Shown: positions 8,316 through 15,733 of the stretch, piece by piece | How positions within the stretch are numbered: position 1 is the stretch's first letter | Layout: every line of letters begins with the position of its first letter | From: an uncultured Bulleidia sp. | GTDB lineage: Bacteria; Bacillota_I; Bacilli_A; Erysipelotrichales; Erysipelotrichaceae | NCBI GenBank assembly: GCA_934754415.1 | Contig: CAKVIS010000003.1 | Coordinates: 32,779 to 96,778, forward strand | DNA length: 64,000 bases | Direction of reading: 5' to 3' | Position numbers and translations under genes: made by a program | The notes under the pieces: generated by a model | The model's input: only the letters and a program-made list of their open reading frames with translations | What the model was told of the DNA's origin: nothing | The model's database searches: none

Positions 8316-9189
8316 TGAGATTATTCTTGGGTGTCACGTGCAGATGAAAGCACCGCAGTTTCTGGAAGGCAGTGTCAAAGAAGCTTTATCTTATGGTGCT
8401 AACGCATTAATGCTTTATACAGGTGCTCCTCAGAACACAAAAAGAAGACCTGCAGAAGATTTGCATATTCTGCAGGCACATGCTTTGATGGAGGAACATC
8501 ATATTCCTTCATCACACATGATAGTCCATGCGCCATATATTATTAATCCTGCTAATTCCACCAAGGCATATGTGTATGATCTTGCACGGGAATTTTTGCA
8601 AAATGAAGTGGACCGTGTGCAGGCAATAGGAGCTTCCTATTGTGTATTACATCCGGGTTCCTTTACGGATTCCACTCTGGAAACAGGCATAGACACCATT
8701 ATTGAGCAGCTGAACAGCATTGATTTTACAGACAGACAAGTTACCATCTGTCTTGAAACCATGGCTGGAAAAGGCTCAGAAATAGGATATAAGCTGGAAC
8801 AGATTGAAAGTATATTGTCTAAACTGCAGCACAGTGAACATTTTGGTGTCTGTCTCGATACCTGCCACATGCATGACGCAGGATATGATGTACATGCTTT
8901 TGATGCAATGCTGGATGAAATAGACCATGTGATAGGATTGGATAAAGTACATGTAGTACATCTGAATGATTCTAAAAATGTACAGGGAGCAAGAAAAGAT
9001 CGTCATGCCAATATAGGGTTGGGTGAAATTGGATTTGATACATTATGTGCCATTGCCCATAGCACCAGATTACAATCTGTCCCTAAGATTCTGGAAACAC
9101 CATACATTAATAAAAAACCACCATATGCAAAGGAAATAGACATGCTCAGAAAGCAGCGGTATATTGCAGGGTGGCAAGAACAATATTAA
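8305..9189 (+). CDS. nfo: Endonuclease IV (AP endonuclease)
   Basis: A 294-residue TIM-barrel nuclease that cuts DNA at abasic sites using three zinc ions. Family motifs are seen: GCHVQMK at the N terminus, HAPYIIN (residue 73 on), CLETMAGKGSEIG, CLDTCHMHDAGYD, VVHLNDSK with DRHANIGLGEIG, and the C-terminal ILETP. The usual start GSHVSM reads GCHVQM here. It overlaps cshB by 11 bases, so translation is probably coupled, and a terminator follows. Confidence 0.95.
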   Translation: MENNEIILGCHVQMKAPQFLEGSVKEALSYGANALMLYTGAPQNTKRRPAEDLHILQAHALMEEHHIPSSHMIVHAPYIINPANSTKAYVYDLAREFLQNEVDRVQAIGASYCVLHPGSFTDSTLETGIDTIIEQLNSIDFTDRQVTICLETMAGKGSEIGYKLEQIESILSKLQHSEHFGVCLDTCHMHDAGYDVHAFDAMLDEIDHVIGLDKVHVVHLNDSKNVQGARKDRHANIGLGEIGFDTLCAIAHSTRLQSVPKILETPYINKKPPYAKEIDMLRKQRYIAGWQEQY

Positions 9190-9217
9190 AGATTGGATGA
9201 AACACCCAATCTTTTTT
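9189..9217 (+). terminator. nfo intrinsic terminator
   Basis: Stem AAGATTGG/CCAATCTT, a 9-base loop and a T-run directly after the nfo stop codon. Confidence 0.85.
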
Positions 9218-9224
9218 ATGTTGA

Positions 9225-9480
9225 GTATGTAGCGTGGAATTTAGCCTGAATCTTAAGAAAACTGCACTCGATTCACAATCTTATAGTGTTAGCGTTTATT
9301 CATACATATTTCTGTATATTTCAAAGCCTGATAGCTTCATGATAAGTCCATTATGGTAAGGTTTGACCAAATCTTTGTGTTATTTATTTTCTTTTTCATA
9401 GAGTACTACCTTTGCTCAGATAGAGTAAAGCATGAAATGAAAACAATAAATGCTTTCTTTTTGGTCTGATGTTACTTTAT
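9225..9480 (-). pseudogene. Gene-free stretch with possible decayed coding tail
   Basis: About 300 bases between the nfo and ispG terminators hold no intact gene. On the minus strand a short open stretch (9380-9303) reads like the end of a protein: LVKPYHNGLIMKLSGFEIYR followed by NMYE and a stop. A second piece further on reads KIQAKFHATYST. These could be relics of a transposase or another lost gene, or chance. No inverted repeats or duplicated target site were found, so this is a weak call. Confidence 0.25.
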
Positions 9481-9487
9481 AACGAAA

Positions 9488-9517
9488 TTAGAAAAGAGAG
9501 GATGGTAGTCCTCTCTT
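9488..9517 (-). terminator. ispG intrinsic terminator
   Basis: On the minus strand AAGAGAGGA/TCCTCTCTT forms a 9-bp stem followed by TTTTCT. Confidence 0.75.
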
Positions 9518-9529
9518 GGATGACAGCAT

Positions 9530-10597
9530 TTACTTCTTGTGTTTTTCAGCAATGAATTTCTGGATTTCTTCGACAAGTGCATCGTAGATTTCTGCCTGAG
9601 GTACCGTACGCAGAATTTTACCGTGTTTAAAAAGAATACCTGAATCATAAGAACCGGCGATGCCAATATCAGCTCTTCCTGCTTCCTGGATGCCATTTAC
9701 CGGACACCCCATGATAGCTACAGTGATATCTTCATGAATTGTGCTCAGGTATTGTTCCATTTTTTTGACTAAAGGTAACATGTCATACTGGATTCGTCCA
9801 CATGTTGGGCAGGCAATCAGATCCGGTACATTTTCAATCAGTCCGAAACATTTCAATAACTGTTTGCCGATAATCAGTTCTTCTTTTGGCGGGGCAGATA
9901 CAGATACACGGATGGTATCGCCAATACCTTCATTCAGTAATGCACCTAAAGCAGCAGAGGATTTCACTGCACTTTCCGTAAATCCTCCAGCTTCTGTAAC
10001 GCCAAGGTGAAGAGGATAAGGGTAATGTTCACTTGCAAGTTTGTAGGTATCAATGGTCAGCTGTACATTACTGCTCTTGAAGGATAAGCAGATGTCATGG
10101 AAATCGAGATCTTCCAGAATCTTTACATGCCTGTCTGCTGAAGCAATCATGGCTTCTGCAGATAAGCCATACTGTTCCAGAAATTGTTTTTCCAAAGAAC
10201 CTCCGTTAATGCCGATACGAATTGGCACGTGTTTTTCTTTGCACATTTTTACGACTGCTTCCGTATGTTCTTTGGAACCGATATTTCCAGGATTGATTCT
10301 GATGGCATCAACGCCTCCTTCAAGTGCAATTAATGCAAGGCGATAGTTGAAGTGGATGTCGGCGACCAGTGGCAGATGAATTCTTTCTTTTAAGGCAGGA
10401 ATAGCTCTTGCGTCTTCTTCATCCAGCACAGCAATACGAATGATTTCACATCCATTTTCTTCAAGTTCATTAATCTGTTCTACAGATCTTTCGATATCTT
10501 TTGCAGGTATGTTTGTCATGGATTGCAGGATACAACGGTTTTGACCACCTATCTGTACATTCCCGACATAAATGGGTCTAGTTTCTGTTCTCTTCAT
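9530..10597 (-). CDS. ispG: 4-hydroxy-3-methylbut-2-en-1-yl diphosphate synthase
   Basis: IspG/GcpE converts MEcPP to HMBPP, one step before IspH. The 355-residue protein has an N-terminal TIM barrel (VGNVQIGGQNRCILQSMTNI, then LVADIHFNYRLAL and RINPGNIG). It also has a C-terminal 4Fe-4S domain with CPTCGR and GCPVNGIQEAGRADIG. The start is the ATG at 10597, which has AGGAGGT seven bases upstream; the earlier possible start adds nine residues without a ribosome binding site. It is transcribed alone, divergently from rpmG. Confidence 0.96.
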   Translation of the reverse strand: MKRTETRPIYVGNVQIGGQNRCILQSMTNIPAKDIERSVEQINELEENGCEIIRIAVLDEEDARAIPALKERIHLPLVADIHFNYRLALIALEGGVDAIRINPGNIGSKEHTEAVVKMCKEKHVPIRIGINGGSLEKQFLEQYGLSAEAMIASADRHVKILEDLDFHDICLSFKSSNVQLTIDTYKLASEHYPYPLHLGVTEAGGFTESAVKSSAALGALLNEGIGDTIRVSVSAPPKEELIIGKQLLKCFGLIENVPDLIACPTCGRIQYDMLPLVKKMEQYLSTIHEDITVAIMGCPVNGIQEAGRADIGIAGSYDSGILFKHGKILRTVPQAEIYDALVEEIQKFIAEKHKK

Positions 10598-10629
10598 AAA
10601 ACCTCCTGTAATTATTATATACAAATCTG

Positions 10630-10658
10630 TTGGAAAAGAAGAATGATTCTGCTATAAT
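10630..10658 (+). promoter_or_regulatory. rpmG promoter
   Basis: TTGGAA (10630-10635), a 17-base spacer and a perfect TATAAT (10653-10658), followed by GAGGAGG and the rpmG start. Confidence 0.75.
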
Positions 10659-10688
10659 CAAGCCGGTAAGAAGTGAGGAGGTATCAAG

Positions 10689-10841
10689 ATGGCTAGAGAA
10701 AATATTACATTTAAGTGCACAGAATGTGGCGAAGAAAACTATATCGGCACTAGAAACAAGCGTAAGCATACAGAAAAGATGGAAATCAAAAAGTATTGCC
10801 CACGTTGTAATAAGATGACACTTCATAAGGAGAAGAAATAA
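10689..10841 (+). CDS. rpmG: Ribosomal protein L33
   Basis: A 50-residue protein of the 50S subunit. It has the L33 pattern, with a zinc-binding CxxC pair at each end (KCTECGE and YCPRCNK) and NYIGTRNKRKHTEKMEIKKY between. GAGGAGG precedes the ATG by 7 bases, a consensus promoter lies upstream and a terminator follows at once. The four Cys mark the zinc-containing (C+) form; some Firmicutes keep a second, Cys-free copy for zinc starvation, not seen here. Confidence 0.96.
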   Translation: MARENITFKCTECGEENYIGTRNKRKHTEKMEIKKYCPRCNKMTLHKEKK

Positions 10842-10842
10842 G

Positions 10843-10868
10843 ATTACCTGTAAACAGGTAATTTTTTT
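10843..10868 (+). terminator. rpmG intrinsic terminator
   Basis: Perfect 8-bp stem ATTACCTG/CAGGTAAT with a TAAA loop and a seven-base T-run. Confidence 0.9.
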
Positions 10869-10882
10869 CTTATAGATTCTAT

Positions 10883-11485
10883 ATGAAAGTGGATGTATTA
10901 CCAATAGGTCTGTATCAGGAGAATATTTATGTTCTGCATGATCATGATCATGTACTGATTGTTGATCCAGGTGCTCATGCCAGCCAGATTGCAAAAGTTA
11001 TTTCCAAAGAGGAAAGTGTGGATGGTATTTTACTGACACATGGTCATGAAGATCATACAGGTGCTGTGGATGATGTAGTGGATATATATCATTGTCCGGT
11101 GTATATGCATATGGCAGATATACCTTTGGTGGACAGTTCCTCCAGACAAAGAACAGCATACAGTGATTCGGTGTATTCTCCAATCACACTGTTACCGGAA
11201 GGGAAAACACATATTGGAACATTTGATCTGAATGTGTATTCTACTCCGGGGCACACGGCAGGAAGTGTCTGTGTGCAGTACAGAAACCTGTTATTTTCCG
11301 GAGATACTTTGTTTGCTGGAAGCTGTGGAAGAACAGATCTTTTTTCAGGAGATGAAACGCAGATGTTGCAGTCTCTTGTGTTTCTTTCCACATTGCCTAA
11401 TGATCTGATAGTTCTTCCGGGACATGGCCCAAGAACAACTATCAAACAGGAAAAACAGACTAATTATTTTATGAAAGGTATGTAG
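10883..11485 (+). CDS. Metallo-beta-lactamase fold hydrolase (glyoxalase II-like)
   Basis: A 200-residue MBL-fold protein. The metal motif THGHEDH lies near residues 53-59. Further ligand regions are STPGHTAGSVC, SGDTLFAGSCGRTDL and the C-terminal LPGHGPRTT. It resembles Bacillus YqgX and other glyoxalase II-like thioesterases, which also sit near comG. The exact substrate cannot be told from sequence. The ATG has no ribosome binding site; a TATAGA box ends six bases before it, so it may be leaderless. A terminator follows before comGA. Confidence 0.85.
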   Translation: MKVDVLPIGLYQENIYVLHDHDHVLIVDPGAHASQIAKVISKEESVDGILLTHGHEDHTGAVDDVVDIYHCPVYMHMADIPLVDSSSRQRTAYSDSVYSPITLLPEGKTHIGTFDLNVYSTPGHTAGSVCVQYRNLLFSGDTLFAGSCGRTDLFSGDETQMLQSLVFLSTLPNDLIVLPGHGPRTTIKQEKQTNYFMKGM

Positions 11486-11508
11486 TGATGAATTACATAT
11501 CTTTTTTT
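11477..11508 (+). terminator. Terminator after the MBL hydrolase gene
   Basis: Stem GGTATGTA/TACATATC (one G-U pair) overlapping the stop codon, with a seven-base T-run. Confidence 0.75.
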
Positions 11509-11575
11509 GTTTCTTTTTTTAATTTTCATGGAAAGAATTCTTCTTTTTTGTGAATAGTGATAGTGAGGAGGTTAT

Positions 11576-12562
11576 ATGGAAAAACGATTACAGGAGATTT
11601 TAAAAGTAGCATTAAAGTATCATGTGACAGATATTCACTTCTCTTTGACAGAAAAAGATGATCCGGAAGTCATTATTGAAATGAGAGTGGATGGTGTCAT
11701 ACAGCAAATGAAGCCAGGGAAAGATGATGTCCGGTTATTTCATTACCTGATGTATCGCGCCAATCTGGATATTACCAGCAGTTTTGTACCACAGACAGGG
11801 TCTTTTCAGATAGAAATTGATAACACCTGGATATCTGCCAGATTTGCTCTGGTAAACAGTTTTCAAAGAACGAGCGGTGTATTACGCATTTTGAATGGAG
11901 GGGGAGGGTTACAGATTGATCAGTTATCTTATGATAAACAGGTGACAAAGTATTTTGATACCCTGCTGCAACATCGAACGGGTTTATTTGTATTTTCGGG
12001 TCCAACCTGTTCGGGTAAGACTACCACTTTATATACATTACTGAATGCCTGTACAGGTAAAAAAATTTACACTCTTGAAGATCCTATTGAAGTTATCAGC
12101 GATAAGTATATTCAGCTTCAGGTCAATGAAAAACAGCATTTATCTTATGCTGACGGCATCAAACAGCTAATGCGGCATGACCCGGACATTGTCATGATTG
12201 GAGAAATCAGGGACAGTGAAGCCGCAAGAATGGCTGTAAGATGTGCTTTGACAGGTCATCTGGTTGTGACTACCTTACACGCCTCGGATTGTACAGGGGC
12301 GATTCACCGTTTACTGGATCTTGGAGCAGACAGATATCAGCTGATGGATGTACTTCTTGGTATATCTAATCAACGCCTGTACAGCGCGCCTCATCACCTT
12401 AAGACAGGTGTATATGAGTGTATGAACAGAAAGGAGGTGGAGTACTGGTTCACTCACCATCAACTTCCTTATGAACATATTTCACTGCAGGAAAAGATCA
12501 GGAAAGCTGTGGAGCGCAATGAAATCTCTTATGCAGAAGCGTGCAGCGATCTTGTTGAATGA
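11576..12562 (+). CDS. comGA: Competence pseudopilus assembly ATPase ComGA
   Basis: A 328-residue GspE/PilB-type secretion ATPase that powers assembly of the DNA-uptake pseudopilus at the inner face of the membrane. Walker A GPTCSGKTTT is near residue 142. The Asp-box region LEDPIE, the Walker B-like MIGEIRDSEAARMA and the His-box LVVTTLHA follow in order. GAGGAGG precedes the ATG. It is the first of seven overlapping genes in the comG order. The 70 bases upstream are very T-rich and show no clear consensus promoter, so a competence-specific activator or sigma factor may be used (inference). Confidence 0.93.
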   Translation: MEKRLQEILKVALKYHVTDIHFSLTEKDDPEVIIEMRVDGVIQQMKPGKDDVRLFHYLMYRANLDITSSFVPQTGSFQIEIDNTWISARFALVNSFQRTSGVLRILNGGGGLQIDQLSYDKQVTKYFDTLLQHRTGLFVFSGPTCSGKTTTLYTLLNACTGKKIYTLEDPIEVISDKYIQLQVNEKQHLSYADGIKQLMRHDPDIVMIGEIRDSEAARMAVRCALTGHLVVTTLHASDCTGAIHRLLDLGADRYQLMDVLLGISNQRLYSAPHHLKTGVYECMNRKEVEYWFTHHQLPYEHISLQEKIRKAVERNEISYAEACSDLVE

Positions 12563-13526
12563 AGAAGATTTTCAGTCTTTGTATACATTAATGAACAGTG
12601 GTTTTTCCTTTGCACAATGTCTGTCTGTTATTGAAAGAACCTCTAATGCACAGGTACTTCGGCAATTAAAGAATCACCTTGAACTTGGGGAGCTGGCTGA
12701 TCAGTTTTTTACCAGTTATGTACCTAAAAAGTACAGAGTATATATGTCTGTGTTCATGAAGTTTATTCCCCTGACTGAAAGTATGTCTTTATCTATAGAA
12801 CTAGTGCATCAGGAAGAGGCGTTTTTGAAGCAATTGAAAAGAGGAATCATTTATCCTTTGTTTCTTATGATAGGAGTGGGTGCAGGTACAGCAGTCTTTA
12901 ATGCAACGGTTTTACCGTCAATGCTGAACCTGATGGATGCTTTCCGTGTACAGGATACTGCTTTGTATCTTGGACAGTATTTGCTGGGAATTATCTGCAG
13001 ATTAGTTGTGTTGAGTTTTATGGCGTTAATACTACTGATCTACTTTTTTACAAGAAAAAAACGTATAGCCTCTGCCTATCTGTTTATTGCTCAAAGATTT
13101 CCTTCAGGTATTTTTGTGCAATTTGCGTCAAGACAGTTTGCCTGTTTTTTTGAGCAGTGTATTAAGAAGAATATTTCCACCAGAACCAGTATTGCTATAT
13201 TAAAAGAGCTGGATACACAACCGATTGTATCTTTATTGGCTGCTCAGCTGGACAAAGAGTTTGTACAGGGGACTGCTTTTGAAAAAGCCATTGCTTCAGT
13301 GAATTTAGAGGATACTCTTGCAAGATTCTTCCATATAGCATTGTATTCCTCTGATGCAGAAGAGATGCTGGAGGGGTATCTGAAGATGTGTACTGCACGC
13401 TTTCAACATCAGATAACTATATTTACCAGGATAGTGCAATCCTGCTGTTACGTATGTATTGGCATTGTTATCTTATTTGTATATCGCATTTTAATGTTAC
13501 CGATGAATATTTTACAGATCATGTGA
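12519..13526 (+). CDS. comGB: Competence pseudopilus membrane platform ComGB
   Basis: A 335-residue GspF/PilC-type polytopic protein that anchors the pilus assembly machine. It has two T2SSF-like halves. Long hydrophobic segments lie near residues 110-140 and 160-185 and at the C terminus (CYVCIGIVILFVYRILMLPM). The chosen ATG has GGAG four bases upstream and overlaps comGA by 44 bases; an earlier in-frame ATG at 12471 would lengthen the overlap without a better ribosome binding site. Family assignment rests mainly on topology and its place between comGA and comGC. Confidence 0.85.
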   Translation: MKSLMQKRAAILLNEEDFQSLYTLMNSGFSFAQCLSVIERTSNAQVLRQLKNHLELGELADQFFTSYVPKKYRVYMSVFMKFIPLTESMSLSIELVHQEEAFLKQLKRGIIYPLFLMIGVGAGTAVFNATVLPSMLNLMDAFRVQDTALYLGQYLLGIICRLVVLSFMALILLIYFFTRKKRIASAYLFIAQRFPSGIFVQFASRQFACFFEQCIKKNISTRTSIAILKELDTQPIVSLLAAQLDKEFVQGTAFEKAIASVNLEDTLARFFHIALYSSDAEEMLEGYLKMCTARFQHQITIFTRIVQSCCYVCIGIVILFVYRILMLPMNILQIM

Positions 13527-13544
13527 TTGAAAGGAGAATTCAAT

Positions 13545-13847
13545 ATGAAGAGAAAGAATAAAGGCTTTACTTTACTGGAAATGGTTGTGGTGGTTTTGAT
13601 TTTGTCTGTGTTGTTTCTGTTAATGGTTCCCAATGTGAAAAATACGCTGGAAATTGTGAATCAGAAAGGATGTAAAGGTCTTGAAAAAGTGGCAGATGCG
13701 GCAATACTGGAATATAAATTGAAATATGATGAATATCCTTCTGGCATTTCAGATCTTGTCAATGCAGGTTTACTGGAAGAAAACCAGACAACATGTGATG
13801 GAAGTAAGACACTGGTAATCTATGATGGCGTCGCACGTATTGAATAA
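13545..13847 (+). CDS. comGC: Major competence pseudopilin ComGC
   Basis: A 100-residue type IV-like prepilin. The leader MKRKNKG is followed by FTLLEMVVVVLILSVLFLLM, with Glu at +5 of the mature protein and the hydrophobic alpha-1 helix needed for pilus assembly. Processing is expected at Gly-Phe by the prepilin peptidase ComC. Two Cys (KGCKGLE and QTTCDG) could form the disulphide typical of ComGC. AAAGGAGA precedes the chosen ATG by 8 bases. Confidence 0.92.
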   Translation: MKRKNKGFTLLEMVVVVLILSVLFLLMVPNVKNTLEIVNQKGCKGLEKVADAAILEYKLKYDEYPSGISDLVNAGLLEENQTTCDGSKTLVIYDGVARIE

Positions 13848-14139
13848 GAGAGGATTTACCCTGGTGGAAATGTGTATGGTAATGGGGGTCATTTCCATAC
13901 TGTCTTTATGTGCATTGCCTGTACATATGGTGCACATGCAGGATAAGTATCTGTGGCCTGCGGATTACCTTGTGTCTCAGACAAAGGCTATGAAGGTGAG
14001 CAGGAATGTAGTGTACAAGAGCGCCTATGCAACAGTGTATTTTAATGCAAAAGGAAATGTACGAAGTGCACAGACAATACAGATAGATAACAGAGTGGTG
14101 GTGAGTGAACTTGGTGAAGGGAAACTTGTATTTAAATAA
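13822..14139 (+). CDS. comGD: Minor competence pseudopilin ComGD
   Basis: A 105-residue prepilin-like protein. The leader ends NKRG and the mature part starts FTLVEMCMVMGVISILSLCA, with Glu at +5. It overlaps comGC by 26 bases. The body is poorly conserved, so the name rests on the leader and on operon order (third pilin-type position). Two adjacent ATGs (13822 and 13825) are possible starts. Confidence 0.82.
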   Translation: MMASHVLNKRGFTLVEMCMVMGVISILSLCALPVHMVHMQDKYLWPADYLVSQTKAMKVSRNVVYKSAYATVYFNAKGNVRSAQTIQIDNRVVVSELGEGKLVFK

Positions 14140-14320
14140 AAAAGGTTTTTTTGTGACAGAGATTCTGGTGGCTGTGAGTATCTGTTCTTTGACATCTGTG
14201 CTGGTCGTATCGGCGAATATGCGAATCAGAAGCAGTGAAGAAACAATAGAAACCTATCGCAAAGAAAATGATACTCAGTTACAGGCAATATACAGGGGAA
14301 AAGACATATGCGATCAATAA
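14105..14320 (+). CDS. comGE: Minor competence pseudopilin ComGE-like
   Basis: A short prepilin-like product (71 residues from the GTG at 14105). The leader ends LNKKG and the mature part begins FFVTEILVAVSICSLTSVLV, keeping Glu at +5. A TTG at 14126 preceded by GAAGGGA is an equally good start and would give a leader of the same length as ComGC. The gene overlaps comGD by 35 bases or fewer. Naming follows operon position because this family diverges fast. Confidence 0.7.
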   Translation: MNLVKGNLYLNKKGFFVTEILVAVSICSLTSVLVVSANMRIRSSEETIETYRKENDTQLQAIYRGKDICDQ

Positions 14321-14700
14321 AGGGATTTGTGCTGTCTCAGTATCTGATAACTTTAATTGCAGGTGCTGTATTGATGCATACTATGGTTATATCTATCTTT
14401 CTTTCCATCTCCGGACTGACTTTTGCGATAGAGCTGCAAGATGAAATAGGTATTCAGCAATTAAGAAGACTGTTGTTACTAAGTTATGATATGTGCTGTA
14501 TGACAGACTGCGTAAGTTTTGAATACAAGAATGAAAAATATACTTTGCAATATGTGAATGAAAACCTGATCATGCAGCCTGGGACGCAGATTTTTCTTAC
14601 AGATGTGGATGCTTGTACATTTGTACAGTATGGAAGAGATCTGTATATGGAATATGCAAGAGATGGAAAAGTATATGAAAGATTTCTGTATGAATCGTAA
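14308..14700 (+). CDS. comGF: Minor competence pseudopilin ComGF-like
   Basis: A 130-residue protein with a prepilin-like N terminus, IKG followed by FVLSQYLITLIAGAVLMHTM, then a soluble part with two close Cys (MCCMTDC). Position +5 is Gln instead of the usual Glu. Length and position in the operon match ComGF. It overlaps comGE by 13 bases and the next gene by 26. Confidence 0.72.
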   Translation: MRSIKGFVLSQYLITLIAGAVLMHTMVISIFLSISGLTFAIELQDEIGIQQLRRLLLLSYDMCCMTDCVSFEYKNEKYTLQYVNENLIMQPGTQIFLTDVDACTFVQYGRDLYMEYARDGKVYERFLYES

Positions 14701-15043
14701 AGGTTTTATCACAGTGTTTTTCCTTTCGGGATTTCTGATTTGTTCAACCGTTGTATCTGTTTCTATGTATATACAGAAAAAGATGTTTGAAGGGTTTTTG
14801 AATCTGCGCGAAAATGCAGAGTATTTTAAACAGGAAGTACTGATTATTGAGCATATTAAATCAGAGCTGAAGAAAGATACCTTGATGTCATCAGAGTTTA
14901 TATATGACAGTGTGAGCTGTTCTATGGAAGTTCAAGAGGATACAGTGAAGGTGCAGGTATATGATGAAAAAGAAGAAATTCTGGAAGTACTTATAGATAC
15001 AGAGAAAAAGATTGTTCTGGACTATACAAGTTATCGAAATTGA
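14675..15043 (+). CDS. comGG: Minor competence pseudopilin ComGG-like
   Basis: The last comG gene, about 122 residues. NRKG is followed by FITVFFLSGFLICSTVVSVS, a prepilin-like helix without Glu at +5, as is known for GspK- and ComGG-type tip subunits. The rest is charged and helical with a beta-rich end. ATG 14675 is chosen, with a weak GGAAA upstream; ATG 14690 (MNRKG) is an alternative giving a shorter leader. The promoter of efp overlaps its end. Confidence 0.68.
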   Translation: MKDFCMNRKGFITVFFLSGFLICSTVVSVSMYIQKKMFEGFLNLRENAEYFKQEVLIIEHIKSELKKDTLMSSEFIYDSVSCSMEVQEDTVKVQVYDEKEEILEVLIDTEKKIVLDYTSYRN

Positions 15044-15071
15044 TTGACACATTTTTCCATTACTTTAAAAT
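15044..15071 (+). promoter_or_regulatory. efp promoter
   Basis: TTGACA (15044-15049) and TAAAAT (15066-15071) are spaced by 16 bases and begin at the stop codon of the last comG gene. This lets efp be expressed independently of competence. Confidence 0.7.
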
Positions 15072-15105
15072 GGATGTGGTAAGAATTTGGAAGGAGTATA
15101 ACAAA

Positions 15106-15669
15106 ATGATCAGTGTAAATGATTTGAAACCTGGAATTTGTTTTGAACTGGAAGGTGATTTGTATACTGTTTTGATTCTGGATTTGAACAAGACAGCTAT
15201 GGCAAAGATGAACGTAAAAGTAAAAGTCAGAAACTTACGTTCCGGTGTAATCAAGGAAATTAACTTCTCTAATATCGGTGTCAGTAAAGTAGAACAGATT
15301 ACTGTAGATAGAAAAACAATGAACTATTTATATGATGATGGTTCTTCTTTAGTGTTCATGGATAATGAAACTTACGAGCAGATTGAGATTCCACATGAAA
15401 GACTGGAATGGGAAATGAAATTCCTGAGACCTAATGAAGATGTGACTATCTCTATGTTCAATAATGAAATCCTGGGCGTCATTCTTCCGGATAAGGTGGC
15501 TTTACAGATTACAGAATGTGAGCAGGCTGTAAAAGGGGATACTGCAACTTCTGCTTCTAAAAATGCTGTGTTGGAAACAGGTCTTGAAGTGAAGGTTCCA
15601 TTATTCATCCAGTCCGGGGAAACGATTCTTGTTTCCACATCTGATGGAAAATATTGCGGAAGAGCTTAA
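15106..15669 (+). CDS. efp: Translation elongation factor P with atypical loop
   Basis: EF-P enters the ribosomal E site and relieves stalling at polyproline. The 187-residue protein has the three-domain EF-P pattern: MISVNDLKPG start, RNLRSGVIKE, then YEQIEIP and the C-terminal LETGLEVKVPLFIQSGETI with DGKYCGRA. The start is the ATG after AAGGAG. The domain I loop, normally PGKGxA with a modifiable Lys or Arg at the tip, reads KTAMAKM, which aligns Met32 with Bacillus Lys32. Position after comG matches Bacillus. It may act unmodified or by another mechanism (inference). Confidence 0.92.
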   Translation: MISVNDLKPGICFELEGDLYTVLILDLNKTAMAKMNVKVKVRNLRSGVIKEINFSNIGVSKVEQITVDRKTMNYLYDDGSSLVFMDNETYEQIEIPHERLEWEMKFLRPNEDVTISMFNNEILGVILPDKVALQITECEQAVKGDTATSASKNAVLETGLEVKVPLFIQSGETILVSTSDGKYCGRA

Positions 15670-15677
15670 GATTTTAT

Positions 15678-15704
15678 AAAATGTGCCAGAAAGCACATTT
15701 TTTT
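15678..15704 (+). terminator. efp intrinsic terminator
   Basis: Stem AAATGTGC/GCACATTT with a CAGAAA loop and a T-run of about seven. A TACAAT -10-like box (15708-15713) for the next gene follows. Confidence 0.85.
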
Positions 15705-15733
15705 ATGTACAATAGATAGGGAGAGGATTGACC

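Noticed and set aside
9741..10346. Plus-strand open frames across ispG
   Set aside because: They are antisense shadows of a fully conserved enzyme gene.
11548..11556. TTGTGAATA upstream of comGA as a competence sigma factor (cin-box like) site
   Set aside because: It matches the streptococcal TACGAATA only partly and no second example was found in the window, so it is not reported as a site.
13545..15043. The small overlapping frames after comGB as frameshifted fragments of one gene
   Set aside because: Each has its own prepilin-like leader and hydrophobic helix and they follow the known comG order, so they are separate genes.
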